Source: Acidovorax sp. Leaf191
GTDB lineage: Bacteria > Pseudomonadota > Gammaproteobacteria > Burkholderiales > Burkholderiaceae_C
Length of the DNA: 64,000 nucleotides
Direction: 5' to 3'
Assembly (NCBI RefSeq): GCF_001424425.1
Contig: NZ_LMPT01000005.1
Span: 124,001-188,000, forward strand
Positions 31,600 to 39,989 of this stretch are shown here, piece by piece (positions within the stretch are counted from its first letter, which is position 1; every line of letters begins with the position of its first letter). A program made the translations under genes and the position numbers. The notes beneath the pieces were generated by a model. It had not been told where the DNA came from. It saw nothing but the letters and a program-made list of their open reading frames with translations, and made no database searches.

Positions 31600-33291
31600 T
31601 CAGTGCGCCGGTGCGGAATGTGCAGGATCTGCATCCGCACTCTCCCCCGGCACTAACGCCAGAAAGTGATGCACCACCGGCCGCCCAGGCCCCTGGTGAA
31701 ACCGCAGCGCCTCCGCCTGCAGGTCCGCATCCGCCTTGGACACGCGGTGGTGCTGGCGCAAATGCTCGGCCCAGGACTCGACCAGGAACCACTCGATCAC
31801 GCGGCCCGGCTCGCCGGTGTGTTCGGCCACGCCCCAGGCGTAGGCGCCGTCGCGGCGGCGCTCCTGGGACAGGTGCTGCATGGCCTGCAGGAAGGCGGGC
31901 AGGTCGGGCTTGGCGATGCGGTACTCGATCTGCACCATCACCGGGCCCCGGTCGTGCGCGACGGGCTGGGCCATCAGGGGCTCGGGCCAGTGGTTGGAGG
32001 GCTGCAGGTCGGCCTCGCCGGTGGGCAGCTTCACGCGGTGAAAGATGAGCGACGCCACCACCAGCCCGGCCGCGCCCAGCAGCAGCGTGACCGGCAAGCC
32101 GGCCTGCCCCGCGATGAGGCCCCAGCCCAGGCTGCCGGCGGCCATCGCGCCGTTGAAGACCATGAGGTAGATGGCCAGGCCGCGGCCGCGCACCCAGTTG
32201 GGCAGCACGGCCTGGGCCACGCCGTTGAGGGTGGTCAGCGCGATGATCCAGCCCAGGCCCAGCACCAGCATCAGCGCCACGGCGGCCCACTGGGGCGGGG
32301 CCACGGTCAGCACGCCCATGACGGCGGCGGTGAGCAGGGATGCCAGCAACACCAGGCCGTCGGTGTCGAGCCGCTGGCGCAAGCGGGGCAGCAGCACGGC
32401 GCCCAGGATGGCGCCTGCGCCCACGGCGCCCAGCATCACGCCGTAAAAGCCTGCCGAGCCGCCCAGCATGCGGCGCGCCACCAGCGGCAGCAGCGCCCAG
32501 ACGGAGCTGGCAAACAGGAAGAACACGGCGGCGCGCAGCAGCACCACATGCAGCTCGCGGCTGGCGCGGGCGTAGCGCACGCCGGCGCGGAAGGCGCCGA
32601 AGAACTGCTCGTTCAGGCCTGACGCCTCGGCCTTCGGGCGCTTCCACCACAGCAGCGCGGCGATCACGAACACATAGCTCAGCACGTCCAGGCCGTAGGC
32701 CATGGCCGCGCCGAAGCTCGCCAGCAGCAGGCCACCCGCCGCAGGGCCGATGGCGCGTGCGATGTTGATGCCCAGCGAGTTGAGCGCCACAGCGCTCTTG
32801 AGCTCGCTGCGCGGCACCAGCTCGGGCACGATGGACTGCCAGGTGGGACCCATGAGCGCGGCACCGATGCCGCCCACGAAGGTCAGCGCCACCAGCCACT
32901 CCACCGTCAGCATGTGGGTGTTGGCCAGGATGAGCAGCGTGCCGCTGACGGCCGCCAGCAACACCTGCACGCCGATGAGGAAGCGGCGGCGGTCCAGGAT
33001 GTCCGACAGCACGCCCGCAGGGATGGCGAGCAGAAAGACGGGCAGCGTGGCGGCGGTCTGGATCAGCGCGACCGCGGTGGGGCTGGACGAGAGCTCGGTC
33101 ACCATCCAGGCGCTGGCGACGTCGCGCATGAAGCTGCCGATGTTGCCCAGCACGGTGGCGGCCCAGAGCACCGCGAAGACGGGGATGGCCAGGGGAGCGA
33201 AGCTGCCGGATGCCGCGGGCGCTGTGGATGCCGTGGGCGCTGCAGCAGCGGGGGTGTGGTGGTGGTGATGATCGTGTTGGTTATTCGGCAT
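31600..33291 (-). CDS. MFS exporter with C-terminal cytosolic extension (MFS_3/TES family)
   Basis: A 563-residue major facilitator protein of the EntS-like MFS_3 family (PF05977). The N-terminus has a histidine cluster (HDHHHHHT, residues 5-12) and an Ala/Pro-rich linker before the first of about twelve membrane segments (35 onward; GVLSDILDRRRFLIG is the MFS loop 2-3 motif). After the last segment, about 130 residues form a soluble tail (VQIEYRIAKPDLPAFLQAM.., FLVESWAEHLRQHHRV) resembling antibiotic-biosynthesis-monooxygenase ferredoxin folds and usual for this family. It overlaps the DoxX gene by 11 bases as last gene of a coupled operon. Efflux substrate unknown. Confidence 0.88.
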   Translation of the reverse strand: MPNNQHDHHHHHTPAAAAPTASTAPAASGSFAPLAIPVFAVLWAATVLGNIGSFMRDVASAWMVTELSSSPTAVALIQTAATLPVFLLAIPAGVLSDILDRRRFLIGVQVLLAAVSGTLLILANTHMLTVEWLVALTFVGGIGAALMGPTWQSIVPELVPRSELKSAVALNSLGINIARAIGPAAGGLLLASFGAAMAYGLDVLSYVFVIAALLWWKRPKAEASGLNEQFFGAFRAGVRYARASRELHVVLLRAAVFFLFASSVWALLPLVARRMLGGSAGFYGVMLGAVGAGAILGAVLLPRLRQRLDTDGLVLLASLLTAAVMGVLTVAPPQWAAVALMLVLGLGWIIALTTLNGVAQAVLPNWVRGRGLAIYLMVFNGAMAAGSLGWGLIAGQAGLPVTLLLGAAGLVVASLIFHRVKLPTGEADLQPSNHWPEPLMAQPVAHDRGPVMVQIEYRIAKPDLPAFLQAMQHLSQERRRDGAYAWGVAEHTGEPGRVIEWFLVESWAEHLRQHHRVSKADADLQAEALRFHQGPGRPVVHHFLALVPGESADADPAHSAPAH

Positions 33292-33697
33292 GGCGGCCTC
33301 CGAGGTCGTGCCAGGCGACGAGCAGCATGCCGCCCACCAGGCCCCAGTGTTCAAAAAATGCGTTGGCGCTGCGCTGCCGATCGGCGGGCGGCGCGGCCCA
33401 GAAGCGGTCTGCCAGCAAGGCGGCCAGCACGGTAAAGCCCGCCAGGGCCAGCGCCCCGATCCAGCGGTACCAGCCCGACAGGATGAGCGCCGAGGCCGAA
33501 AGCTGCAGCACCAGCGTGGCAGCAGCGATGGGCGCGGCGGGCGCCAGACCGAGCGAGCGCACCTCGGCCACGGCGCCGGCAAAGTTGCGGGCCTTGCCGA
33601 TGCCGCCCTGCAGGTAGGCGGCGCACAGGCACAGCAGCGCCAGCGTCTGCACCCAGGGCGCGGTGGCGGCAGTTTGCAATGCGTGCTGCACCGTCAC
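33281..33697 (-). CDS. DoxX family membrane protein
   Basis: A 138-residue protein with four hydrophobic segments and the DoxX hallmarks: YLQGGIGKARNFAG near residue 30, LQLSASALILSGWYRWIGALALAGFTVLAALLADRFW in the middle, and AFFEHWGLVGGMLLVAWHD at the end. The start is a GTG at 33697 that overlaps the amidohydrolase stop (GTGA), and the gene ends within the MFS gene start, so all three are translationally coupled. DoxX proteins are small quinone- or thiol-associated inner-membrane proteins, often near oxidative-stress genes. Confidence 0.87.
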   Translation of the reverse strand: MTVQHALQTAATAPWVQTLALLCLCAAYLQGGIGKARNFAGAVAEVRSLGLAPAAPIAAATLVLQLSASALILSGWYRWIGALALAGFTVLAALLADRFWAAPPADRQRSANAFFEHWGLVGGMLLVAWHDLGGRHAE

Positions 33698-35604
33698 ACC
33701 GCCCAGCAGGCGCAGCCCAGCGCACCCCAAAAGCCCTGCAGGTCGGACACCGGCAGCTTGCTGCTCCAGGCCGTGGCGTGGGCGTGGCCGTGCAGGTTGC
33801 AGTTGCTGGCGCAACCGCAGTTCGCGGCCGCGTTGCGCAGCACGGCCTGCAGTGGCGCGCCGTCCGGCCCTCCCTGGGCGCCCCAGGCGCCCCAGGCGCC
33901 GTAGCCGCCGAAGGTGCGCACGGGCGACCAGTCGGGCATGGCGGGCGGCGGGGCCGCGTCGTCGAAGCGCGCGAAGTCGCCCACTCCATAGACCACCTTG
34001 CCGCCCACCACGGTGAGCAGGGCCGTGGTGTCGGCGATGTCGGACTCGGGGCAGGCAAAGAAGTCGCGGTCGGGCACGACCAAGTCGGCCAGCTGGCCCG
34101 CTTCGATGCGGCCCTTCTTGCCCTGCTCGTTGCTGAACCAGGTGACGTTCTCGGTCCACATGCGCAGGGCCTGGTCGCGGGTGAGGCAGTTGCGCTGCGG
34201 GGTGAGCTGCAGGCCGCCCACCGTCTTGCCGGTCACGAGCCAGGACAGCGACACCCAGGGGTTGTAGCTGGCCACGCGGGTGGCGTCGGTGCCGGCGGAC
34301 ACGTGGACGCCCTTCTCCAGCATGCGCTTGACCGGGGGCGTGGCCTCGGCCGCCGCGGCGCCGTAGCGCTCCACGAAGTATTCGCCCTGGTAGGCCATGC
34401 GGTGCTGCACGGCCACCCCGCCGCCCAGGGCGGCGATGCGGTCGATGGACTTTTCCGAGATGGTCTCGGCGTGGTCGAAGAACCAGTTCAGGCCGGCCAG
34501 CGGTGTGTCCTGGTTGACCTTTTCGAACACGTTGAGCGCGCGCTCGATGGTCTCGTCATACGTGGCGTGCATGCGCCAGGGCCAGCGGTTCTGCGCGAGG
34601 ATGCGCACCACCTCTTCCAGCTCGCCTTCCATGCCGGGCGCGAGCTCGGGCTGGGGCTGGCGGAAGTCCTCGAAGTCGGCGGCGGAGAACACGAGCATCT
34701 CGCCCGCGCCGTTGTGGCGGAAGTAGTCCGTGCCCTGCTTGTACTGCGAGGTGGCCGTCCAGTTCAGGAAGTCTTCCTTCTCGTGCTGGGGCTTTTGCGT
34801 GAACAGGTTGTAGGCCAGGCGGATGGTGAGCTGGTCGGCATCGGCCAGCTCCTGGATCACGTCGTAGTCATCCGGGTAGTTCTGCATGCCGCCGCCCGCG
34901 TCGATGGCGCCGGTCACGCCCAGGCGGTTGAGCTCGCGCATGAAGTGGCGCGTGGAGTTGACCTGGTAGTCGTGCGGCAGCTTGGGGCCCTTGGCCAGCG
35001 TGGCATACAGGATGGCCGCATTGGGCTTGGCCAGCAGCAGGCCCGTGGGGTTGCCCGCGCTGTCGCGCACGATCTCGCCACCGGGCGGTGCGGGCGTGTC
35101 CTTGCCGTAGCCCACGGCGCGCAGCGCGGCGCCGTTGAGCAGCGCGCGGTCGTACAGGTGCAGGATGAACACGGGCGTGTCGGGCGCCACGGCGTTCAGC
35201 TCGGCCAGCGTGGGCAGGCGCTTTTCCGCAAACTGGTGTTCGGTGAAGCCGCCCACCACGCGCACCCACTGCGGGGCGGGCGTCACCGCCACCTGGGCTT
35301 TGAGCATGGCCATGGCATCGGCCAGGCTCTTCACCCCGTCCCACCGCAGCTCCATGTTGAAGTTGAGGCCGCCGCGGATGATGTGCAGGTGGTTGTCGAT
35401 GAGCCCCGGCAGCACGCTGCGCCCGCCCAGGTCGATGACCCGCGTGCCCGCACCGGCCAGGGCCATCACCTCGCGGTCGTCACCCACCTTGGTGAAGCGC
35501 CCTTGCGCAATGGCGACCGCGCTGGCCGTGGGGTTGGCGCGGTCCAGCGTGGTGAAGCGCCCGTTGCGCAGGATGAGGTCGGGAGCGGTGGCAGGTTGGT
35601 TCAT
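33694..35604 (-). CDS. YtcJ-like metal-dependent amidohydrolase with Cys/His-rich C-terminus
   Basis: A 636-residue amidohydrolase of the COG1574/YtcJ group: GLIDNHLHIIRGG holds the HxH metal pair (near residue 74), WRMHATYDE and FDHAETIS provide further histidines, and SAGTDATR the late aspartate. Beyond the usual ~550-residue barrel there is an ~80-residue tail that is Gly/Trp-rich, then CGCASNCNLHGHAHA and a final FWGALGCACWAV, which looks like a metal- or thiol-binding appendage. The ATG at 35604 is preceded by GAGCC. First gene of the coupled amidohydrolase-DoxX-MFS operon. Substrate unknown. Confidence 0.88.
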   Translation of the reverse strand: MNQPATAPDLILRNGRFTTLDRANPTASAVAIAQGRFTKVGDDREVMALAGAGTRVIDLGGRSVLPGLIDNHLHIIRGGLNFNMELRWDGVKSLADAMAMLKAQVAVTPAPQWVRVVGGFTEHQFAEKRLPTLAELNAVAPDTPVFILHLYDRALLNGAALRAVGYGKDTPAPPGGEIVRDSAGNPTGLLLAKPNAAILYATLAKGPKLPHDYQVNSTRHFMRELNRLGVTGAIDAGGGMQNYPDDYDVIQELADADQLTIRLAYNLFTQKPQHEKEDFLNWTATSQYKQGTDYFRHNGAGEMLVFSAADFEDFRQPQPELAPGMEGELEEVVRILAQNRWPWRMHATYDETIERALNVFEKVNQDTPLAGLNWFFDHAETISEKSIDRIAALGGGVAVQHRMAYQGEYFVERYGAAAAEATPPVKRMLEKGVHVSAGTDATRVASYNPWVSLSWLVTGKTVGGLQLTPQRNCLTRDQALRMWTENVTWFSNEQGKKGRIEAGQLADLVVPDRDFFACPESDIADTTALLTVVGGKVVYGVGDFARFDDAAPPPAMPDWSPVRTFGGYGAWGAWGAQGGPDGAPLQAVLRNAAANCGCASNCNLHGHAHATAWSSKLPVSDLQGFWGALGCACWAV

Positions 35605-35642
35605 GTCTTGGGGCTCAGAGAATTTCAGCAATGGCAGAGCGC

Positions 35643-35765
35643 AAAAAGGGTGCAGTGGCCGTAGCAAGCGGCCCTGGCCTGCACCGAGGACCGCAGCCGT
35701 ACAAGCGTACGGCGAGAACCGCAGGTGCGGGATCGGGTCGCGCAGTAGGCTGATGCGCCCTTTTT
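35643..35765. mobile_element. MITE-like palindromic element A
   Basis: A 123-bp element with 12-bp terminal inverted repeats: AAAAAGGGTGCA (35643-35654) and TGCGCCCTTTTT (35754-35765), 11 of 12 matching. Inside is GCCGTAC-AAGC-GTACGGC (35696-35713) flanked by CGCA and GAG, the same arrangement as in element B at 38416-38585. The right end overlaps the stop codon (35766-35764) of the hydrolase gene. It fills most of the 159-bp gap between that gene and the amidohydrolase. Confidence 0.65.
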
Positions 35766-36465
35766 AACCTTCGTGGGCGTTGAACATGGTCTTGGCGTAG
35801 GTGATGCCCAGGCCATAGCCCCCGCCGAACTTCTTGGCGATGCCCGTCGTCATGTCGTACGTCTCGCCCCGTGCCCAGTCGCGCTGCAGCTCCAGCAGGT
35901 ACTGCAGCGCCGTAATGGGCCGCGCGCCGGCCTGCACCATGCGCTCCATGGCGCGGTTGTGGGCTTCGGCCGAGATGTCGCCGCTGGCGTCGGCGATCAC
36001 ATACACCTCGAAGCCCTGGTCCAACGCCGACAGCGCCGGGCCCACGATGCACACGCTGGTCCACAGGCCGGCCAGCACGATGCGCGGCTTGCCGATGGCG
36101 TTGACACGGGCGATCACGGCCTCGTCTTCCCAGGTGTTCATGGAGGTGCGGTCCAGCAGCGCCTGGTCGGGGAACGGTGCGGTCACTTCCTCGAACATGG
36201 GGCCGCTGAAGCTCTTCTCAGACACCGTGGTGAGGATGGTGTCCACCCCAAACCCGGCGGCTGCACTGGCCACCAGGCCGGCGTTGGAGCGCAGCGTGAT
36301 CGCGTCGATGGAGTGCGTGGCAAAGGCCATCTGCGACTGGAAGTCGATCATGACCAGGGTGTGGTCGTCGGCGTTCAGCAGCGTGGCGCCGGGCTTGGCG
36401 TAGGCGACGGGGCGGGCGGCGTTGGCGCTGGCAGTCGTGGTCGTGGTCGTGTTGGCGTGGGTCAT
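35764..36465 (-). CDS. Isochorismatase-fold cysteine hydrolase (YcaC-like)
   Basis: A 233-residue cysteine hydrolase of the isochorismatase superfamily, closest in pattern to YcaC. The catalytic triad is visible as Asp41 (LVMIDFQSQMAF), Lys84 (TVSEKSFSG) and Cys139 (GLWTSVCIVG). The first ~25 residues are Thr/Ala-rich. GGGAG precedes the ATG at 36465; upstream in-frame codons are not conserved. It lies 137 bases downstream of the pirin gene on the same strand, and such hydrolase-pirin pairs under a LysR regulator recur in proteobacteria. Substrate unknown. Confidence 0.9.
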   Translation of the reverse strand: MTHANTTTTTTASANAARPVAYAKPGATLLNADDHTLVMIDFQSQMAFATHSIDAITLRSNAGLVASAAAGFGVDTILTTVSEKSFSGPMFEEVTAPFPDQALLDRTSMNTWEDEAVIARVNAIGKPRIVLAGLWTSVCIVGPALSALDQGFEVYVIADASGDISAEAHNRAMERMVQAGARPITALQYLLELQRDWARGETYDMTTGIAKKFGGGYGLGITYAKTMFNAHEG

Positions 36466-36602
36466 GGTGAACTCCCTGGAAATTGAAGATGGAGGTGCGT
36501 CGAGAAGAACAAACAAAAAAACGAGACAAGGCAATGCGGCGGCCCGGGGCGCAAGGGATGGGCGGCATCGCCCACCCCGCTCCTCAGCGGCGCCCCATCC
36601 GC

Positions 36603-37331
36603 TCAGTGCGGCATCGTGGGCAGCTCGTTGGGCCGCAGGTCGAACACCAGCACCTCGGCGCCTTCGCCGTTAGCGAAGCGCAGGGCCCCGGCGTCGCGGA
36701 TGCGGGCGCCGTCGCCTTCGGACAGCCGCTCGCCGTTCACCTCCAGGCTGCCCCGGGCCACGTGCACATACACGTTGCGGCCTGGGCCCACGTCCAGATC
36801 GGCCGACTCATCGCTGCCGTCGAACAAGCCAGCATAGACCCGGGCGTCCTGGTGCACGGCCAGCGATCCGTCGGCCCCTTCGGGCGAGATGATCTGGCGC
36901 AGGCGGCCGCGCTTGTCGTCTTCGCTGAAGTGCACCTGCTGGTAGCGGGGTGCGGCGCCGCGGGCACCGGGCACGATCCAGATCTGCAGGAAGTGCACGG
37001 GCTCAACGCCCGAGTGGTTGAACTCGCTGTGGCGCACGCCGGTGCCAGCGCTCATCATCTGCACGTCGCCGGGGCGGATGACCGAGCCGGTGCCCATGGA
37101 GTCCTTGTGCTCCAGCGCGCCTTCCAGCACGTACGAGAAGATTTCCATGTCGCGGTGCGGGTGGGTGCCGAAGCCCTTGCCGGGAGCCACGCGGTCGTCG
37201 TTGATGACCAGCAGGTCGGAGAAGCCTTGCTGATTGGCGTCGTGGTAGTGGCCGAACGAGAAGGTGTGGCGCGAATGGAGCCAGCCGTGGTTGGCGTTGC
37301 CGCGGTGTTGGGCTTTGCGGATGTCGAGCAT
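36603..37331 (-). CDS. Pirin family protein (YhhW-like bicupin)
   Basis: A 242-residue bicupin of the pirin family, with the N-terminal metal site intact: His57 and His59 in GTHPHRDMEIF, His101 and Glu103 in GVRHSEFNHS, the same numbering as E. coli YhhW, which has quercetin 2,3-dioxygenase activity in vitro. The C-terminal cupin (about 150-242) has lost the metal ligands, as usual. It is divergent from a LysR regulator across 185 bp with a clear palindromic operator and precedes the YcaC-like hydrolase gene. Confidence 0.93.
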   Translation of the reverse strand: MLDIRKAQHRGNANHGWLHSRHTFSFGHYHDANQQGFSDLLVINDDRVAPGKGFGTHPHRDMEIFSYVLEGALEHKDSMGTGSVIRPGDVQMMSAGTGVRHSEFNHSGVEPVHFLQIWIVPGARGAAPRYQQVHFSEDDKRGRLRQIISPEGADGSLAVHQDARVYAGLFDGSDESADLDVGPGRNVYVHVARGSLEVNGERLSEGDGARIRDAGALRFANGEGAEVLVFDLRPNELPTMPH

Positions 37332-37474
37332 GGTGTCTTCCTTTCAATGTCTGTCGATGAATTTCACACTGGGTGTCCGGTTTGAAATCTGCTGGCTTTC
37401 ATTGGGCATCAGTGCTGCGATGGATGAAGTATCCGGCGCATGGCAGGGCATCAGGTTGAAAGGTTTGGCCATCC

Positions 37475-37495
37475 ATCATCGATAATTTCGATGAT
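37475..37495. promoter_or_regulatory. LysR-type operator upstream of pirin/LysR pair
   Basis: ATCATCGA-TAATT-TCGATGAT is a perfect 8-5-8 palindrome located 21 bases before the LysR start (37517) and about 144 bases before the pirin start. Being in the divergent gap and adjacent to the regulator, it is the likely autoregulatory and activation site. Confidence 0.75.
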
Positions 37496-37516
37496 TGAAA
37501 TTCCGGGCCTGTTGCC

Positions 37517-38419
37517 ATGCTGAAACTCTCCCTCGAAGCCATCGAACTGGTGGATGCGATTGCCCGCTACGGCTCGTTCGCGGGCGCCTCGGAGCGGCTG
37601 CACAAGGTGCCGTCCACCATCTCCTACGCAGTGGGCAAGCTCGAGGAGCAACTGGGCCTGGCCCTGTTCACCCGCAACGGCCCGCGCGTGACGCTCACGC
37701 CCGCGGGGCACGAGCTGCTCAAGGAGGGCCGCTGGCTGCTGGCCTCGGCGCGGCAGCTCGAATCGCGCCTGCGGCAGATAGCCACCGGGTTCGAGTCCGA
37801 GCTGCGGCTGGTGCACGACTCGCTGATACCCACCAGCGCATTCAACGACGACATCGCGGCCTTTGAGGGGCTGAACTGCGGCACGCGCCTGCGCATCGGC
37901 TGCGAGGCGCTCACAGGCACCTGGGAGGCGCTGCGCGACGGGCGCGCCGACATCATCGTGGCGGCGGGCGAAGGCCCGGCCGGCGGCGGCTACAAGGCCG
38001 TGGCGGTGGGCAGCCTGGACTTCGTGTTCTGCGTGACCGCGTCGCACCCGCTGGCGCGCCTGGGCCGGCCGCTCACGCGCAGCGACCTGCTGGAGCACAC
38101 GGCCGTGGTGGTGGGCGACGGGGCGCGCACGCTGTCGGACCGCACGGTGGGCCTGCTGTCGGGCCAGCGGCGCATCACCGTGCCGTCGATGCAGGCCAAG
38201 ATCGCCTGCCAGGCCGCCGGGCTGGGCCACGGCTTCGTGCCGCGCGCCTGCGTGCGGGTGGAGCTGGAAAACGGCATCCTGGTGGAGGTGCCGGTGGAGG
38301 AGCCCCGGGCCGATGAGACCTTCTGGCTGGCCTGGAAGCCCGAGCACCGGGGCGAGGCGCTCAAGTGGTGGTGCGAGCGGCTGGCCCGGCCGCTGCTGCC
38401 CGGAATCCTGCCGTACTAG
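37517..38419 (+). CDS. LysR family regulator divergent from pirin
   Basis: A 300-residue LysR-type regulator. The winged HTH is at 4-62 (ELVDAIARYGSFAGASERL, VPSTISYAVGKLEEQLG) and the effector domain contains LRIGCEALTGTWEAL and IACQAAGLGHGFVPRACV. The pirin and hydrolase genes diverge from it, with a perfect palindrome in between, so they are its probable targets. Its TAG stop lies within the terminal repeat of MITE-like element B, which therefore inserted at, or created, the 3' end. Confidence 0.92.
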   Translation: MLKLSLEAIELVDAIARYGSFAGASERLHKVPSTISYAVGKLEEQLGLALFTRNGPRVTLTPAGHELLKEGRWLLASARQLESRLRQIATGFESELRLVHDSLIPTSAFNDDIAAFEGLNCGTRLRIGCEALTGTWEALRDGRADIIVAAGEGPAGGGYKAVAVGSLDFVFCVTASHPLARLGRPLTRSDLLEHTAVVVGDGARTLSDRTVGLLSGQRRITVPSMQAKIACQAAGLGHGFVPRACVRVELENGILVEVPVEEPRADETFWLAWKPEHRGEALKWWCERLARPLLPGILPY

Positions 38420-38585
38420 GGATCCGCTGCACGAATCGAGCTGCCAAGTGTGCGCTGCGGATCGGGATGGAGTGCAAGGCGCAAAACGCAGCAATAGCCG
38501 TAGCTATTGCGAGTATTTGCAACGTCGCAGGCCGCCCGAGACCGCAGATGCACACGGCGCGATGATTCGTGCAGAGGATCCCTAG
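38416..38585. mobile_element. MITE-like palindromic element B
   Basis: A 170-bp element with 22-bp terminal inverted repeats (38416-38437 and 38564-38585, 21 of 22 matching; core GGATCC-N-CTGCACGAATC). The inner arms are also related (TGTGC..CTGCGG..C.GGG). In the centre is GCAATAGC-CGTA-GCTATTGC (38491-38510), flanked by CGCA and GAG as in element A. No coding capacity. The left repeat includes the LysR stop codon. I do not see a target-site duplication. Confidence 0.75.
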
Positions 38586-38610
38586 GGGCCCGGCGGAAGT
38601 ATTCACTACA

Positions 38611-38671
38611 CTTTTGATAGCTGCTTGCGCTTACCAGGCAAGCGGTAGGCAGCTTTTCTATCTCAAAACAT
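38611..38671 (+). repeat. Dispersed ~50-bp repeat, copy 5 (intergenic)
   Basis: Plus-strand copy: CTTTTGATAGCTGCTTGCGC, TTACCAGGCAAGCGGTAGGC, AGCTTTT. It ends just before the stop of the alpha/beta hydrolase gene (38677), 25 bases after MITE-like element B. Confidence 0.88.
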
Positions 38672-38676
38672 CAGGC

Positions 38677-39750
38677 TCAGCGCCACTGCTGCGCGAAGAA
38701 CTGCACCACCTGCGCCTCCAGCACCGCGTGGTAGGCCACGCGGTCGAAGCCCGCCGGGTTGGCGGCGGCGTCGCCCGCGTCGGACGGCAGGCTCTGGCTG
38801 GGCTGGGCCATGAAGGCGAAGTGGCCGGCACCCGGCACGGTGTCCGCCCGCGCGGTGGCCAGATTCGCGGCCACCAGCCCGCCGTGGTACTTGCCCGTCA
38901 GCACGGCATCCTGCTCGGCCACCCGCAGCAGCACCGGCACGGTCACGGCTTTGAGGCTCTCGGGGGTGAACACCACGGCCATGGGCGCCAGGGCGACGAC
39001 GGCGCGGATGCGTGGGTCGGGCACGGAGACCAGGGCGCCGTCCGGCACCACGTTGGCGGGCGTGGCCGTGTTGGCAGCGACGACCGGCTGCGGCGTCTTG
39101 GGGCCCTGGGCCAGGCCGCAGAAGCCGGGGTCGTCCTGCACGCTGCGGCAGTGCTGGGCGGCGCGGGCGGGCTCGGCCTGCGCGCCGGCCAGGGCCAGCA
39201 CGGTGTAGCCGCCGGCCGAGTGGCCCAGTGCGCCGATGCGGCCGGCGGGGATGCGGGGCCCCCACTCGGGGCTGGCCAGCAGCGCGTCGAGCACGCGGCT
39301 GACCTGGCGCGGGCGCTCGCCGAAGTAGCGGCCCGAGGTGATCATGGAGCGGTCCTGCCAGTTGTCGCCCGGGTGGCGCACGGCGGCCACGAGGTAGCCC
39401 TCGGCCGCCAGGCGCGTGGCCAGGTTGTGGTGCGCGAGTTCATTGCCGCCCGTGCCGTGCGACACCAGGATCAGCCCCTTGAGCGGCTCGGCCGACACGG
39501 GCGCGCCCAGGCCGACCACCGGGCGCCAGGGGCCCAGCTGCACCACGCCCGCGCTGCGCACGGTGGGGTAGAACAGCGCGACGTTGATCGGCTCGTCACC
39601 GGGCACGACCAGGGTGCGCAGGCCGGCGTGCTGGGCCGATGCGGGAGCTGCCAGTGCGGCCAGCGCCACGAACGCGGTGGCCGCCACCGGCCGGATGTGC
39701 CGCGCTGCCCACCGCAGGGCGAGGGAAAGAAGAACAAGGAGGAGGATCAC
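38677..39750 (-). CDS. Secreted alpha/beta hydrolase (dienelactone hydrolase-like)
   Basis: A 357-residue alpha/beta hydrolase with an N-terminal signal or anchor (hydrophobic 1-14 and 22-39, ending APASAQ). The oxyanion region is LILVSHGTGGNE and the nucleophile Ser178 is in ALGHSAGGYTVL; the histidine is probably in PGAGHFAFM near the C-terminus. A cysteine pair (HCRSVQDDPGFC) may be disulfide-bonded, consistent with a periplasmic location. Family members are annotated as predicted dienelactone hydrolases or platelet-activating-factor acetylhydrolase-like esterases. The gene stands alone; the gap to the next gene (39751-39989) shows nothing recognisable. Confidence 0.85.
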   Translation of the reverse strand: MILLLVLLSLALRWAARHIRPVAATAFVALAALAAPASAQHAGLRTLVVPGDEPINVALFYPTVRSAGVVQLGPWRPVVGLGAPVSAEPLKGLILVSHGTGGNELAHHNLATRLAAEGYLVAAVRHPGDNWQDRSMITSGRYFGERPRQVSRVLDALLASPEWGPRIPAGRIGALGHSAGGYTVLALAGAQAEPARAAQHCRSVQDDPGFCGLAQGPKTPQPVVAANTATPANVVPDGALVSVPDPRIRAVVALAPMAVVFTPESLKAVTVPVLLRVAEQDAVLTGKYHGGLVAANLATARADTVPGAGHFAFMAQPSQSLPSDAGDAAANPAGFDRVAYHAVLEAQVVQFFAQQWR

Positions 39751-39989
39751 GGTGCGCCTTTCGTCTTGGAGTGCCAGGGGCCGCGACCGTGGAGTGACGG
39801 TCGGTGCGGCATGGCGGCACTGTAGGCACCGCGGGCCGGCAGCGGCAGCGGCATGCGACGAAATGCAAGGGCGCTGCGCGAAACGGCAGGCGAGGGGCGC
39901 GAGCCGTGCGCGAACCGGGCGTTAACGCGCGCTGGGTGGGCGGGTGGTGGCCCGTGCGGGTGGCCGGCCTGCCAGCCGCCCGGTGGGCA

